Part shown: piece after piece, positions 43,876-54,467 of the stretch
Layout of the letters: the number at the start of each line of letters is the position of its first letter
How positions within the stretch are numbered: the stretch's first letter is position 1
NCBI GenBank assembly: GCA_003427395.1
Contig: BFEA01000580.1
Span: 717,484 to 781,483, forward strand
Source: Chara braunii
Taxonomy: Eukaryota; Streptophyta; Charophyceae; Charales; Characeae
Length of the DNA: 64,000 nucleotides
Direction: 5' to 3'
Translations under genes and position numbers: made by a program
Notes under the pieces: model-generated
What the model saw: the letters and a program-made list of their open reading frames with translations, nothing else
Databases searched by the model: none
Told to the model about the DNA's origin: nothing

Positions 43876-44505
43876 ACAGCTCACCGACAGGGTGAAAACC
43901 TGCTAAGAGGGTTTTACTAGGACCCGTGGCACCGGGTAGGGTATATGGGATTCGGGGGCTCAAAATCGGAGATCAGGCCTGCCCTGCCCTGCCCCCTCTG
44001 CATTGGACTGCGGCGGTAGACCGGCCAGAGGGACAGACCAGAGACATCAACGAGATCCAGAAGTGATATGAAGACAAATGATGAAACGGCGCCGATGCTA
44101 ATAAGCCAGACAGCACAGCAAATGGAGAACAGGCATACGACGAAACTGGGCAAGAAAAGGCACGCGAGACTCGTGTATGAACCTTAGGTGGGAAAGACAA
44201 TACGTATCCTGGTACTCCTCCAGTTTTTTCGGTTACTTTCTACCTGGACTTTTTTTCGGGGTTTTTTCATTATCTATTTTTAATTTTCTTTGGTTCTCTT
44301 GAGAAACGTGTCTCACGATGCTGGAACTCAGGAAGGCCAGTGCGTTTTTTGGAGTATTTAAGGAGTATGGAGCGCGAACTCCGAAACAGACTGAGCAGTT
44401 GTGAGGTAGAAGGTCTGTTGCACGGGGATTCCCCCAGTGCACATACAATCTGGTTACTCTGTGATAGTAAAGCCTCGACTACATTGTTTTTGAGTTTTCA
44501 TCTCT
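43842..44505 (+). repeat. Penelope downstream pseudo-LTR
   Basis: 664 bp, overlapping the last 34 bases of the RT gene. It is about 95 percent identical by eye to the upstream copy, without the 83-bp duplication. Confidence 0.9.
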
Positions 44506-44846
44506 AGCACGTGGTTCACATGCCTTGTGCCGTGAGGATTACGAAGGGATAGTCCATGCGAGTTTTTTGCTTCCATACGTACGATGACAGTCAGTACTGT
44601 ACTCATGTACGGCACCCCGACATGTCATGTCCAATTTGTAGACAGGGGCTGGAACGGCAATGCCTCTATAATTGCGGCCGGCATGCCTCTGTGTTCCTAG
44701 CATGTACGAGCCACGTAGCCTGTGACATCTGTCTGCGCCGTGCCATTCGATGCAGCAACTGTGACTGCAAAAATTGGATGCGGTGCTTCCATAACCCACA
44801 CCCGAACCGGTCCTGTCCGGTCTGTAGGGGTGGCGACTCGCCATAG
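44506..44846 (+). pseudogene. Second Cys/His-rich copy, 3' part, right of the Penelope insertion
   Basis: GSHALCREDYEGIVHASF aligns with RHSLCSEHYEGMVAAS of the intact copy. After a frame change near 44555 the rest is open: CTHVRHPDMSCPICRQGLER, CLYNCGRHASVFLACTSHVA, CDICLRRAIRCSNCDC, CFHNPHPNRSCPVCRGG, then a stop at 44844. The order of Cys/His modules is the same as in 37828-38439 (for example CLNNCAREPSILMTC against CLYNCGRHASVFLAC), but the Ser/Glu-rich tail is absent. It is broken by the element, a frame change and a stop. Confidence 0.65.
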
Positions 44847-46100
44847 TTTTTTTTGCTAGAGTAGTCCGTTTCAGCGGTGAATATTTAGAAATCTGTGAAA
44901 CCCGTCATACACCTCTCCCCTGCTCTTTGCATGTCATACTCTATCCTGCCCTCCACATATTTCTTTCCTTCCCGTTGCCCCTACCTCCCCTGCCGCATAC
45001 TCCTAGAGAACTCCTCCTTCTATACCTTACCCTCCCCTCCACTCCCTTTGTACTACTAACAAATACATACGAATGAGCATCATTAAGAGAATAGACGATA
45101 TGAAGATCAGAAATGAAATGAACGGAAGTATGCAGATGAAGGACGAACACAAAGACTGTATAAGCTGAAGATCTGAAGTGAAGTGAACAGTAGTACGAAG
45201 CTCTGAAGAGATGCACAGGAGCATACCTTCCCTTTTACTCTGCCTCCTCAAATAACGTGCAAGTGGGCCGTGAAGGCACACGGGGATGTGGGCAGCTGCC
45301 GCTCAACCACAATCAACGTGGGCAGCCTTGCGCGTAAGAGGCACAGTAAAAGGGGAGCTGCAAGAACAATGAAAGGGGTACCCCAAGGACAACGAAAAAA
45401 CTGTCGAATTATAAAATTGCTTTAATATGTTGGACATCTCAAATGCTCTTGTTGTCTGCAATAGGACGAAGACTGCTTTGATTCTGAATCTATTCACCTG
45501 GGTGGAATTGGGGCTGTTGTGGGGAAAATCTAAAACACACACACACACATGCGCGCGCGCGCATACACACATTTTCACGAGAAGGCTCGGAGAGTGTTTC
45601 TGTGGGTGCCATTCCCATGGGCTGCTTTTTCGGAGCACATCGAAGAAATGGGGGCTTCTGGGGTGCTTTAAGCAGTAGCACTCCTGGTGTCGCATGAAGA
45701 TCTTGTGGAGTTCGGGATTATGGCGCTCTATACACTCCACGGCTAGACAGCAAAGTGAAATGGAGGATGTCTGGCCATGGAGTGATAGAGATGGTGACGT
45801 CAGTGAGTCGTTTGGGATGAATAGTAGCGTGAATGTTGTCATGTTTGTGTAATTAATTTTGTATGGTTTTGTGGACTGACTCGGAGGGCTTGCCAAGTTT
45901 TTCCGGACCCTTGGGAGATTGGGTCGGTGCTGGTCTTGCGAGCCAGTAAGGGACAGCGGAAGAAGAAAAACCAAAATGAGGGACAACGGAAGAGGGACAC
46001 TGGTCTTGCGAGCCAGTGAGGATACTTCACGGCCTCTCTCGCTTTGCATCACTCCTTGTATTACTGATCTGCTTCTGTTTTTTACTGCTTAAACTTTTTG
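44847..46100. other. Degenerate repeats, no clear gene
   Basis: A short imperfect duplication (gaagatcagaaatgaaatgaac / gaagatctgaagtgaagtgaac) lies at about 45100-45190. A diverged copy of the (CA)n-associated repeat lies at 45255-45940, with an alternating purine-pyrimidine tract at 45536-45570 that includes gcgcgcgcgc. A minus-strand frame at 46052-45303 is open for 249 codons, including a Cys/His stretch (CLAVECIERHNPELHKIFMR, HQECYCLKH) and RVRKNLASPPSQSTKP. A similar VRKNL-PPHRPTK motif occurs on the minus strand at 37076-37573. I cannot assign a function. Confidence 0.4.
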
Positions 46101-47110
46101 CAAGGGTTTACCCCTCAGCATAAGGCCCTGCAACAGGCGCGTGCCCGGTGGGCCCCCCCCTGAACCTCAATGTGCTCTGAACTCGTCAACATCAATTTTT
46201 GTAAATCTTGGTGGGTGCCAGACAGTTGCCACGCACCAGTTGGTTCCGTCTGCTTGCTCGCGAGAATCGGAAATATGTGTGAGCCTTCTAGGCTCTTCCA
46301 GCAACGTGGTCGAAACAGGGAGTGCCGCACGTTTGTGCCTGGGCTGTTGGGCTGCCCAACCAATTCGGTCCCAGACCACTGTCTGAACGGGCCCGGGCGC
46401 AGGCACTTTGGGTACTGGAAACTCGGTCTCATGTGGCAAGCAAGTGGAATGCACCCACCACTTTCCATATAGGAAAGGGCCAGGCTGCCGGATGGATATT
46501 CGGGCACTTGCATAGTGGAGCGGCAGCGCTGCTGGAGCAAGCGCTTGTGGGCTGCCTGCTTAGCACTAGGGGCAAGTGTGCGCGCACGTGCGGTTGTGCG
46601 AAAGACAGGGCGCTGCCGAGGGCAGCACCATAGCCCAGCCTTCATAGCCATGGGACTTGGACATAGCCAGTGGAGGTGCTGGTGGTCTTCGTGTAAGAAG
46701 GAGAAGATGTGGGTGATGAGGTCGAGGGTGAGAGAGAGAGATGAGGTTGGTGATGTGAGGGCATGTGCCTAGTCTTGGCGATAGTTTACAAGGTCGACAT
46801 CTTTATGTACTTCGGTTGTTGCTGGAACTTGCTACTGACGTGAACAGGATGCATTGCCAATTCGTAGGCTGCTAGTAGCTGTGTGATTGTAGTCTAGGCG
46901 CTGAGCGCCAAGTAGGAGGGAGGGCTCTGTATAAGTATGTTGGTGGTGGCGAGAGTATGCTCTCATTGACATTCGGATTCAGTGCTTTGGTTCTCCGTTG
47001 GTGGAGTATCAGTGCATTTCTGCTTTCTGGACAGCGTTGGACTTGCTGGCTTTCAATGTGATTTTGCATTCCGGATTTCTGTCATTTCGCTATCGCTCAT
47101 TTTCCTTTCA
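46101..47110 (+). repeat. Possible LTR of an outer retroelement (element 5), boundaries uncertain
   Basis: The segment ends ttttcctttca just before a PBS at 47114. A TATA-like tataagtat at about 46931 would suit an LTR promoter. The left edge is not visible, and 46101-46600 may be unrelated sequence. No partner LTR is in the window. Confidence 0.35.
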
Positions 47111-47113
47111 GTT

Positions 47114-47128
47114 TGGTATCGGAGCTGG
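47114..47128 (+). promoter_or_regulatory. Primer-binding site of element 5
   Basis: TGGTATCGGAGCTGG closely resembles the initiator tRNA-Met site and is the same type as the gypsy-4 PBS (TGGTATCGGAGCAGA). Confidence 0.6.
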
Positions 47129-48119
47129 TTCGTGGCTCCTTCGCAATAGCTGTTTGGTGCTTCGCTGGATATGGTGGGGCAATGATAACACTTGTGCGTT
47201 GGTGTGCTGGCGGCCCAATGTCGAGTGGGCGTGCCAGGAAGGCTGTGTGGTGACATATAGGGGTGCGCGCTGGATGATGAGAGGTTGCTGACATGGCATT
47301 TAAGCCGAGGTGGAACTGCATTGTATTGTGGGTTATGTCGAGGCATCGTCCGGTCATCATAAATGCACGTCAAGTTATTGGCGAGAAATTTGTCATTGGG
47401 GGCTTATGAGGTACGTTGCTCCTTACCTTATCTACCCTCTTCATTTCTTCTTACCGTGAGGAAGTGAGTTGTCTTGAGAGTCCTCTCATTGTGAGGTGTC
47501 GCGAGTGCTCAACCTTGAGAGTCTTGAGAGCAAGCTGGTGGGAGACGGGCGTTGCCTCTGAAGGGCCCTGGACGAAGCACTTGGGTCACTGTCATGATGC
47601 CAACCCGCTGGGACTAGTACACGCATGCTTTGCCGCTTGTCCTTTGGTCTGCTTGCTGCGCTGTAGAGGTTATGTCGGGCAGGCCAGCCCTATGAGGAAG
47701 AGATGAGTACCGGACAATCTATAAAGAGACTCTAGCGTGGACACACGACTCGTGCTGTATGCGAGTATAAAAATAGTACGGTCGGGGCTGGCCAGTTCTG
47801 CATTGACTTGGGGCACAAGGGTGGGCCGATCGCACACCTTCGGACACACCGCTGAGCCAGAGCTTCAGGACGTTGACACAAAGTGACTACCAAAGAAGGA
47901 TATAGAGGGAGGGAAGATTCCAGTAAACTATTCGATGGTTAATTGTTGTATAATTTCATTCTGCATGGACATCTGCAAATGATTTTATGTTTATTTTTGA
48001 TTAGTTAGTTGTGATGGACTTTGCAAACAACTAACAAATGGCTGACTATAAAGTAGTTAATATTCTTGGCTGCATTGCAATCTGTTTCAGACTAGTAAAA
48101 AGTTGGATAAAGTTGTTTG
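47129..48119 (+). other. Leader of element 5, left of the gypsy-4 insertion
   Basis: Noncoding, about 1 kb, ending at the TTTG (48116-48119) that is repeated at 62794-62797 on the other side of gypsy-4. The gag-like frame at 62934 would be its continuation. A tataaaaat at about 47764 could be a promoter but is unsupported. Confidence 0.4.
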
Positions 48120-48171
48120 TGTTACGATCCTGGCCAATTTCGAAGTTTACATTCATCAGAAAGTACAATGT
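48120..48171 (-). repeat. gypsy-4 3' LTR, outer piece
   Basis: 52 bp (tgttacgatcctggccaatt ...) match the end of the 5' LTR at 61412-61471, apart from a few bases and an 8-base indel. Confidence 0.85.
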
Positions 48172-48287
48172 CGAGAGAACCGACAGCTTTCAAAGAAGCA
48201 TTGAAGCAAGCCGGACTGCATACATACAGAAGGAAGAATAAAACATAGACTGACAATAAACGATCACTGTTCGGTGACGACAGTCAA

Positions 48288-49100
48288 TTGGAAAAGGAGG
48301 CGGGCCCAAAGAGACGAAGAGCAGAAGAATCAAAAGGGGGGAAGGAAATGGACATGGCTGACACAACGAATGAGGAGGTGACGGAGGCGGACCCAACGGG
48401 ATGTGAGGCAGATGGGGAAACAGAGGGGAAGAGCAGCCCAGCGGAAGCCCCATCCACTGACAGGGAGGATCGATCCAGGCGATCCCTGGCTTGGCTCAGG
48501 GACTATGTAGACAAGGCCAAACGGGAAAGGGAACACGCCTTTGACATCTGCGTGGCATGTTTAAAACATGCAGAGAGGCCTCAAGTAAATGGGAAGAAGG
48601 GATCCATTGCGGGGATTGACAATTCATCCAATCAGTATGAAATGCTCAGAAAGGAGAAAGCGGAAGAGTTCTCTGAGTATACGGACTTCACGTACGCAGA
48701 AAAGAAAAGGGCAAGAAACCAAGGTATGGAGGACAAGGACAAAACCATCCCCACAGCCAAGGATAACTTTCAGGATCTGCGTCCCAAGATGAGGAAGGTG
48801 GGTAAGAACCAAAAAAAGAAGGAAACCAGTATGGAACAAACAAATATGGAGGAAGAATCAGAACGAACCCTTCTGGAGAAAGAGGCAGCAGTTGTCTTGT
48901 CGCAAACAGAGAAATTGAAGAAATGGAATAAGGAGTACACTTCAGAATTTACTACCATTACATAGATAGCAAAGGGGAAGGCGCCGCTGGTGACAGAGTC
49001 GGCCAGAACACCACGTAGAACACTGAGAAACATCCGACCACTTATTGCTGCCAGATATGTGGTGAAAGCACAGGAATGGCAGATCGCCACGGATGTTTCT

Positions 49101-49154
<54 letters not shown>

Positions 49155-49794
49155 CCCTCACCTTGTGGAAGGATCGAATGTCATCAAAGCTCTCAGAGAA
49201 AAGGTAACAACGGAGACCCCGCTGGGTGTTTTTGAAATTGTCCCCCTGGAAGAGGGAAAGACAGACCCCATCATTCAAGAAGATTCAGAAAGTTCGCAGA
49301 AGCGAATGGGGGACGTGGGAAGAAATTCCCTGAGGGCCTTCTCACCCCTAATTGTTAAGATGCCGGAGGAAGCGCAACTGCGGTCCGGAATGATTTGGAA
49401 ACCTTGGAGAACGGTAACTGAAGTTCCCTACAACATTTTAGCAGACATAGGCATATCAGCTGAGCTGACGGCAGCAACAGTTGCACACATAGTCTCAACA
49501 GGGCTGCTAGAGGGGGACGAGGAGCTGGTCGCAAGGGCATATGCCACTGACTGGGAAAGATTCTACAGGAGTGATGCCTCGGATAACGACTGTGACTCGT
49601 GGGACGGGGACGATGAAAGAGAAAATTTGGGTCTGAGCCCCAAATTGGAGAAGGACAGGAGCGGGAACAAAGGGCTGGATGGGCCAGATGTCTCAGGAAA
49701 GGTATCACCTTCCCTATCAGGGGATAACGAGCCGAAGAACGATCAGAGGGGGACCAGTGAGGGTGTGGATACGGAAGGGACCTCTCCTCCCTAG
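48288..49794 (+). pseudogene. LINE-I ORF1 split by a (TA)n tract
   Basis: The first part (48288-48965) is charged, with a helix (SLAWLRDYVDKAKREREHAF) like that in LINE-A ORF1, and ends in a stop. A (TA)n tract at 49104-49151 lies in the middle. The second part (49165-49794) has ILADIGISAELTAATVAHIV and an acidic tail (SDNDCDSWDGDDE-like region), and corresponds to the later part of LINE-A ORF1. Role as an RNA-binding ORF1 protein is inferred from position. Confidence 0.68.
49104..49151. repeat. (TA)n microsatellite inside LINE-I ORF1
   Basis: About 24 TA units, absent from LINE-A at the equivalent place. Confidence 0.97.
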
Positions 49795-49887
49795 AGGCCT
49801 TGTCACCAACCCAATTCCCTAGCCCTGTGCAGCTGCAGCCATAGAGAGCTATAGGTTAGCTAACGAGGGAGGGGAACGAATTGACTA

Positions 49888-52800
49888 GAGGAATCAAGGG
49901 TTAGTCATCAGAAGTTGGAACGTTAACGGACTCGGGAACATAGTGGACAAAGAAGAAAAATGGAACGATCTAATAAAAGGCTTGAGAGTCACTAACAAGA
50001 AAGTAACAGACATCATATTAATACAAGAAACCCACCTCACCTTCTCGGCGGAACACAACAGAATCCGGTCGTTCCTGGAGAGACGAAGTATGGTCGGCAA
50101 ACCCTGCCTCAAGCTCCAAAGGGACTGCGATTCTGGTTCTCAAATCCTCTCGTGTCTACACAGCAGGATCAGTACTAGATAAGAGAGAAGATACTATTGA
50201 AGGGAGATGGTGCCTATTACATTTGAAATGGAAGGACGAGGCGTTTCTGCTGATTTATGTATACACACCGAATACTACTTCGGGGAGATCGTCCTTTCCG
50301 GCGAAGCTCAGTAGCTTGATTCCGCCAGTGGTCCCCTGTGTCCTGGCAGGCGATTGGAATGCCACCATGGACCCGGTAACAGACCGCATATCTCGATCAT
50401 CTAACAGTCACAGCTCAACGGAGGCACTACCAATCCAAGAACTGATGCTAGACCACAACCTGGTAGATCGGTACAAAACCCTGCATCCCACCAAAAGAAC
50501 GTTTACTCTGGTCAAGAAAAATCATGCCCAACACACCGCTTTCTCACGAATAGACTACTTCTTGGTTTCAGACACAGCAGTCAAGGGTGTTGAGGTCTTG
50601 CCTTTGGCTCCATACCCAGGGTTGGACCATAAGCCAATCGAATTGTTAATAAGCTTCGACCAATTCGTTAGGATGGGGACTAGCTTCCACAAGCTAAATA
50701 ATTTCTCTTTTGCTCAGTCAGACGTTCCAAAAGGAGGTATGCGACTGCTGGCTGGGTCAGAGGTGCGCACGCTTGAGTACGGAGACCCGGTGGGAATGGT
50801 TCCAGAAGACTTATTCCATTCTTTCGAACACAACGGCCAAAATCTCTAGGAAGCTTGCATCCATACGAAAGCAAAGGAGACAGTCTCTTTGCTCTGAAGC
50901 TAGCAGGGGCTAATCTGATTGATAACCCTTCATCACCACTGTACAATGATATCTTCGAGAAAGCGCGCGAAGAATTGGCACTGTGGAGGTGGTGGGATCT
51001 TAAAGGGCTGCAAATAAGAGTTAGAATGTGCGAACACGATCTCAGTGACTCAATGACGAAACAATTCTTTGCTCGAATCAAGGCCAACTCGAGGGGTACG
51101 ATAGAGTGCTTGAAGTCGACTTTAGACCCAGAGATTACAAAATCTGACAGCGAAGGGATGTTAGAGATAGCTAAAAACTTTTACAAAGATCTCTACCAGT
51201 CGAAGATCCCCACACCAGCATCGTCCAGCACGAGGGAGGCAAGGCTGAAAATGCTCCAATACTTGGAACAAACGATAACAGCCGAACAGGCTGAGGCGCT
51301 AGACAAACCGATCACGTTGGAGGAACTGCACCAAGCTCTAAGAGACATGAATTACGACAAGTCACCAGGAATTGATGGACTAACGAAAGAATTCTGGGAA
51401 AAATTTTAGCCTCTATTAGGAGCAGATTTGTTAAATTTTTACACTGACAGTTGGACTAGAGGGGGACTGGGGAACATGCTCAGTAATAGTGTGGTTACAC
51501 TACATTACAAGAAAGGGAATAAAGAAGATATCAAGAATTACAGATCGATCTCGCTCTTGACACTTCCATACAAGATACTGGCTAAGGCTCTTTCCAACAG
51601 AATTACCAAAATCACAAATAAATGCTTCCATATTGACCAAACGGGCTTAATCCCAGGCCGGTACATTCTAGGTAATGTACTTACACTAAACGAAGTAGTC
51701 AGGAAGGTTAGGAGAGGAGAATAAACACTGCCATTCTCTTCTTCGACTTCAAAAAAGCCTACGACCAAGTAAATTGGGACTTCTTGGAGGCGAGTATGGA
51801 AAAAATGAGAGTGGGGCCGAATTTCAGAAAGTGGATTCGTATCCTGTACAAAGATGCAATTGGCTGTGTCCAAGTAAACGACCTATTATCGGAATGCTAC
51901 CCGATATCCCGTTCGGTCGGCCAAGGGGACCCGTTGGCCCCGTCAATCTTCCTCTTTGTAATGGAAGCCATTGCATCATTCCTACACAAGGATCCGTCGA
52001 TCCATAGACTGCCTGAGGTCAACGTGGGCTCAACCCACCAAATGAGTTTTCCTTCGGCAATCCTGTTCGCATACGATTTGACAGTCTTGATTAGAGCGCC
52101 AGACTTGTCCTTCAAAACACTGGCTAAGGCGATGGAAGCTTTTAGACTGGCCTCGGAAATGAAGATCAACTGGGGAAAGACAATAGGATGGTGGCTATCA
52201 GAGGAAGAACCCCTCCAACTACAAGGCGAGGAAGCGGCCATGACTTGGGAAATGCCAGACACCCCTACCCGGTACCTTGGTATACTTATGACAAAGGACA
52301 GTCTAGCACCCCAAATGGGCGAGAACATATTGGCCAAACATATTAATAAGCTTGGGAGATGGGGCAATGTCTTCACCTCACTTATTGGTCGGGCTCTGGT
52401 TCTTAACACATCAGTTTTTTCAATGATGTGGTATATAGCCTCCATCTGGACAGTCCCGGACAGTTCTATTAAAGAACTGAATCGCAAAGCAAGATCCTAC
52501 CTATGGACAGGAGATCCCAATAAAGAGAGTGGCATACCTAAGATCGCATGACATTACATCACTAGGAAGCCCCAAAAGGGGGGGGTTAGGGATTATAGAT
52601 CCTAGATTGGAAACAAAAGCTCTTCAAATCAAATGGATTATCAAGCTCTTGATGAATCCGGACAGTGCATGGAACAAGTTAGCCCTCGACAGTTCCAGAA
52701 CCCTGGCCCCAGTAACCTCGCCTGAAGACATGTCGGGACTATTTTGGGTGATGAATAAGGAATGGGCCATGAGTACAGGACGAAGGAATCGAAGAAGGAA

Positions 52801-53221
52801 CGACAGATTAGAGGAAGGCAGACCTCCCACCCCGTATTGGTCAGCGCTGCTTCGGATCTGGAGGGAGATAATGCCTAGTAAGACTAATAGACCTAGGTCC
52901 AAGGATGAAGTCATGAGGCAGCCACTCTTTGGTAACCAATGGATGACAAATGAGGGCGACAATCCTCTCTACCTCGAACACAGATGGCTTTCCTGGGTTA
53001 AGAATGGAATGTGGAAAATCGCCCACTTATGGAGCGAGGAGAGGAAGGAGCGGAGGACTGAACAGGAACTAAGCATACAACTGAAAGGGTGTCATAGTCG
53101 AGGTCCCAACCTCCAGTATATCATTAGTATCATCCACAAGAATGGAAAGATATCTTGGTCGAAGTTGCGCCGTGGAGGCCCGAAGAGTGGGGACTCAAGG
53201 TGCAAGAAAAACCAAAGATAA
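49888..53221 (+). pseudogene. LINE-I ORF2: endonuclease and reverse transcriptase, inactive
   Basis: Endonuclease motifs are VIRSWNVNGLG (49905 on), LIQETHLTF, LIYVYTPNT, LAGDWNAT, SRIDYFLVS and LDHKPIELL, over two or three frames. RT has SPGIDGLTKEFW, a TAG at 51407 where Gln fits, HYKKGNKEDIKNYRSISLLT, TGLIPGRYIL, FFDFKKAYDQVNWDF (shifted near 51722), VGQGDPLAPSIFLF. The active site reads FAYD where FADD is expected, so a catalytic Asp has become Tyr. The connection continues to about 53213 and stops before the Cys/His C-terminus. LINE-A retains FADD. Confidence 0.9.
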
Positions 53222-54426
53222 GGCTCTTCTTCTTCGCCAACCAATCTCCTCCTCCTTATCTCCTCCCCTCTTATTCAAACAAGAAATAGCAATAATAATG
53301 TTGAATGGCTGATCAATGTCAGAATCCCACTTCTACTGCAGGCACAATATGAGGTCCACCATAGCCATGGCCACCCTTCTCCTTCCGCTCACATGTAGAC
53401 CGAGGCTATGGCAGACTACTGAGGGCTCAACCCTCTTGTCCAAAGGACAACCCAAATCAGCTATGTCGCTGCCTCCTTGTGCAAAGGACAGTGCAAAGCA
53501 GCTATGCCGCTGCTCACTAGGCCGCCATGCCTGTCTCTGCCCCGAACTTCCTTGNTGCGGCACTACCCCAACTGGGGCCTTCCTGATGCAGCGCCTAACA
53601 AGGTGATGAAGATGGTATCCACCATAGCCAGGTAGGTACCTCGCCACTGTCCTCCTTGGTCCCCTTCTCCCTCCTCCTCTTGCCGGTAGAGCTCCACCAT
53701 AGCCAAGGTGGAAGCTCCCGACTTCTTCCTCCCAGCAGCATTGTATCAACCAACGCTCTTCCAACCAGCGCTCCAGCAGTGTGACGCCCATCTCGCACAC
53801 TGAAGAATGAGGCCGAGTCCTTCCCTCGGCCTCTTGATATAGCGGCCTGCTTGCCTCCTGGGCGGTGACTTCCAGGCCGCTCGGCCTCCCAAGCAACCGG
53901 TACCTCCTCCCTTTCGGAGGGAAACATCATTGCAGACTCTGATATTGTCTGTACAGGCTCTAGACTCAGACTGGATGGACTGGTACTGGCCTAGACCTAG
54001 CCTACCGCTACCGGGCCTCTAAAAATGCCAACTTTTTCTTCTTGTGCTCGGCCTCGAGTACCCGACACATCTACTGGTACTAGGTGCAGTACCGGCCTAC
54101 CTGCTACTTGAGTGTTTTTCCGCTACTCCAAGGGTCGTGGGCCTCTGGCTCTGCCACTTGAGTGTTTTCCCCTGCTGCAACCCTCAATGCCACGACTACA
54201 GGTCAGTACCGGCCCTACGGGCTTGCCAAACAAGCAAGTACCCTTTCAAGTCACACACACACTCATGCCGACAAGCACTCAGACAGGCACGCAAGTCAAC
54301 AGGCATGCACACATACAAACTTAGAAAACACAACAGAATGCGGGAATCTCAGCAAGGCATCCATTCCATCGACAAAACTTCATAAATCAGCAGTGTTCTC
54401 AGTCTGTGTTATGGCGGGTCATTACA
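53214..54426 (-). repeat. gypsy-4 3' LTR, main piece
   Basis: About 1.21 kb corresponding to 61574-62793 of the 5' LTR with scattered differences. One undetermined base is at 53555. It ends gggtcattaca at 54426, next to the polypurine tract. Confidence 0.92.
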
Positions 54427-54445
54427 CTACTGCCCCCTCAAGAGG
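54427..54445 (-). promoter_or_regulatory. gypsy-4 polypurine tract
   Basis: On the minus strand the purine-rich ttgagggggcagtag directly precedes the LTR start TGTAATGACC, the expected position for plus-strand priming. Confidence 0.65.
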
Positions 54446-54467
54446 GAGGTCCCTTCGAGCGAGTAAC

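Larger units (their letters stand above)
38595..44505 (+). mobile_element. Penelope-like element (N-terminal GIY-YIG type) with pseudo-LTRs
   Basis: Direct repeats at 38602-39344 and 43842-44505 enclose an ORF1 (39640-41016) and a large RT gene with an N-terminal GIY-YIG nuclease (41034-43875). Penelope elements differ from LINEs and LTR elements in using a GIY-YIG nuclease and carrying such pseudo-LTRs. The downstream repeat begins inside the last codons of the RT gene (RIEGWYKRW), and the upstream copy begins with the same codons. AGCA at 38591-38594 and 44506-44509 is a possible short target duplication. The target is the coding region of a Cys/His-rich gene copy. The permuted nuclease position matches the group described from green algae and some animals (Chlamys/Naiad type). 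Confidence 0.88.
48172..53213 (+). mobile_element. LINE-I, L1-like, inserted in gypsy-4 3' LTR, 3' end lost
   Basis: The LINE has ORF1 (48288-49794) and ORF2 (49888 to about 53213), in the same order as LINE-A. It stops inside ORF2, before the C-terminal zinc-finger-like part, with no poly(A). LTR sequence resumes at 53214-53216 (ccaaagataaggc). About 100 bp of LTR (61472-61573 in the other LTR) are missing at the junction. Loss of a LINE 3' end together with flanking DNA points to a later deletion, as retrotransposition itself truncates 5' ends. Confidence 0.87.

Noticed and set aside
46115-46651. Overlapping open frames on both strands, 46115-46651
   Set aside because: GC-rich shadow frames on several strands with no motif and no homologue in the window.
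48120-48160. Hammerhead-like CTGATGA ... GAAA on the minus strand (also at 61412-61465)
   Set aside because: Both core words occur, but the bases between (ATGTAAACTTC) cannot form stem II, and it lies in an LTR end where it is explained otherwise.
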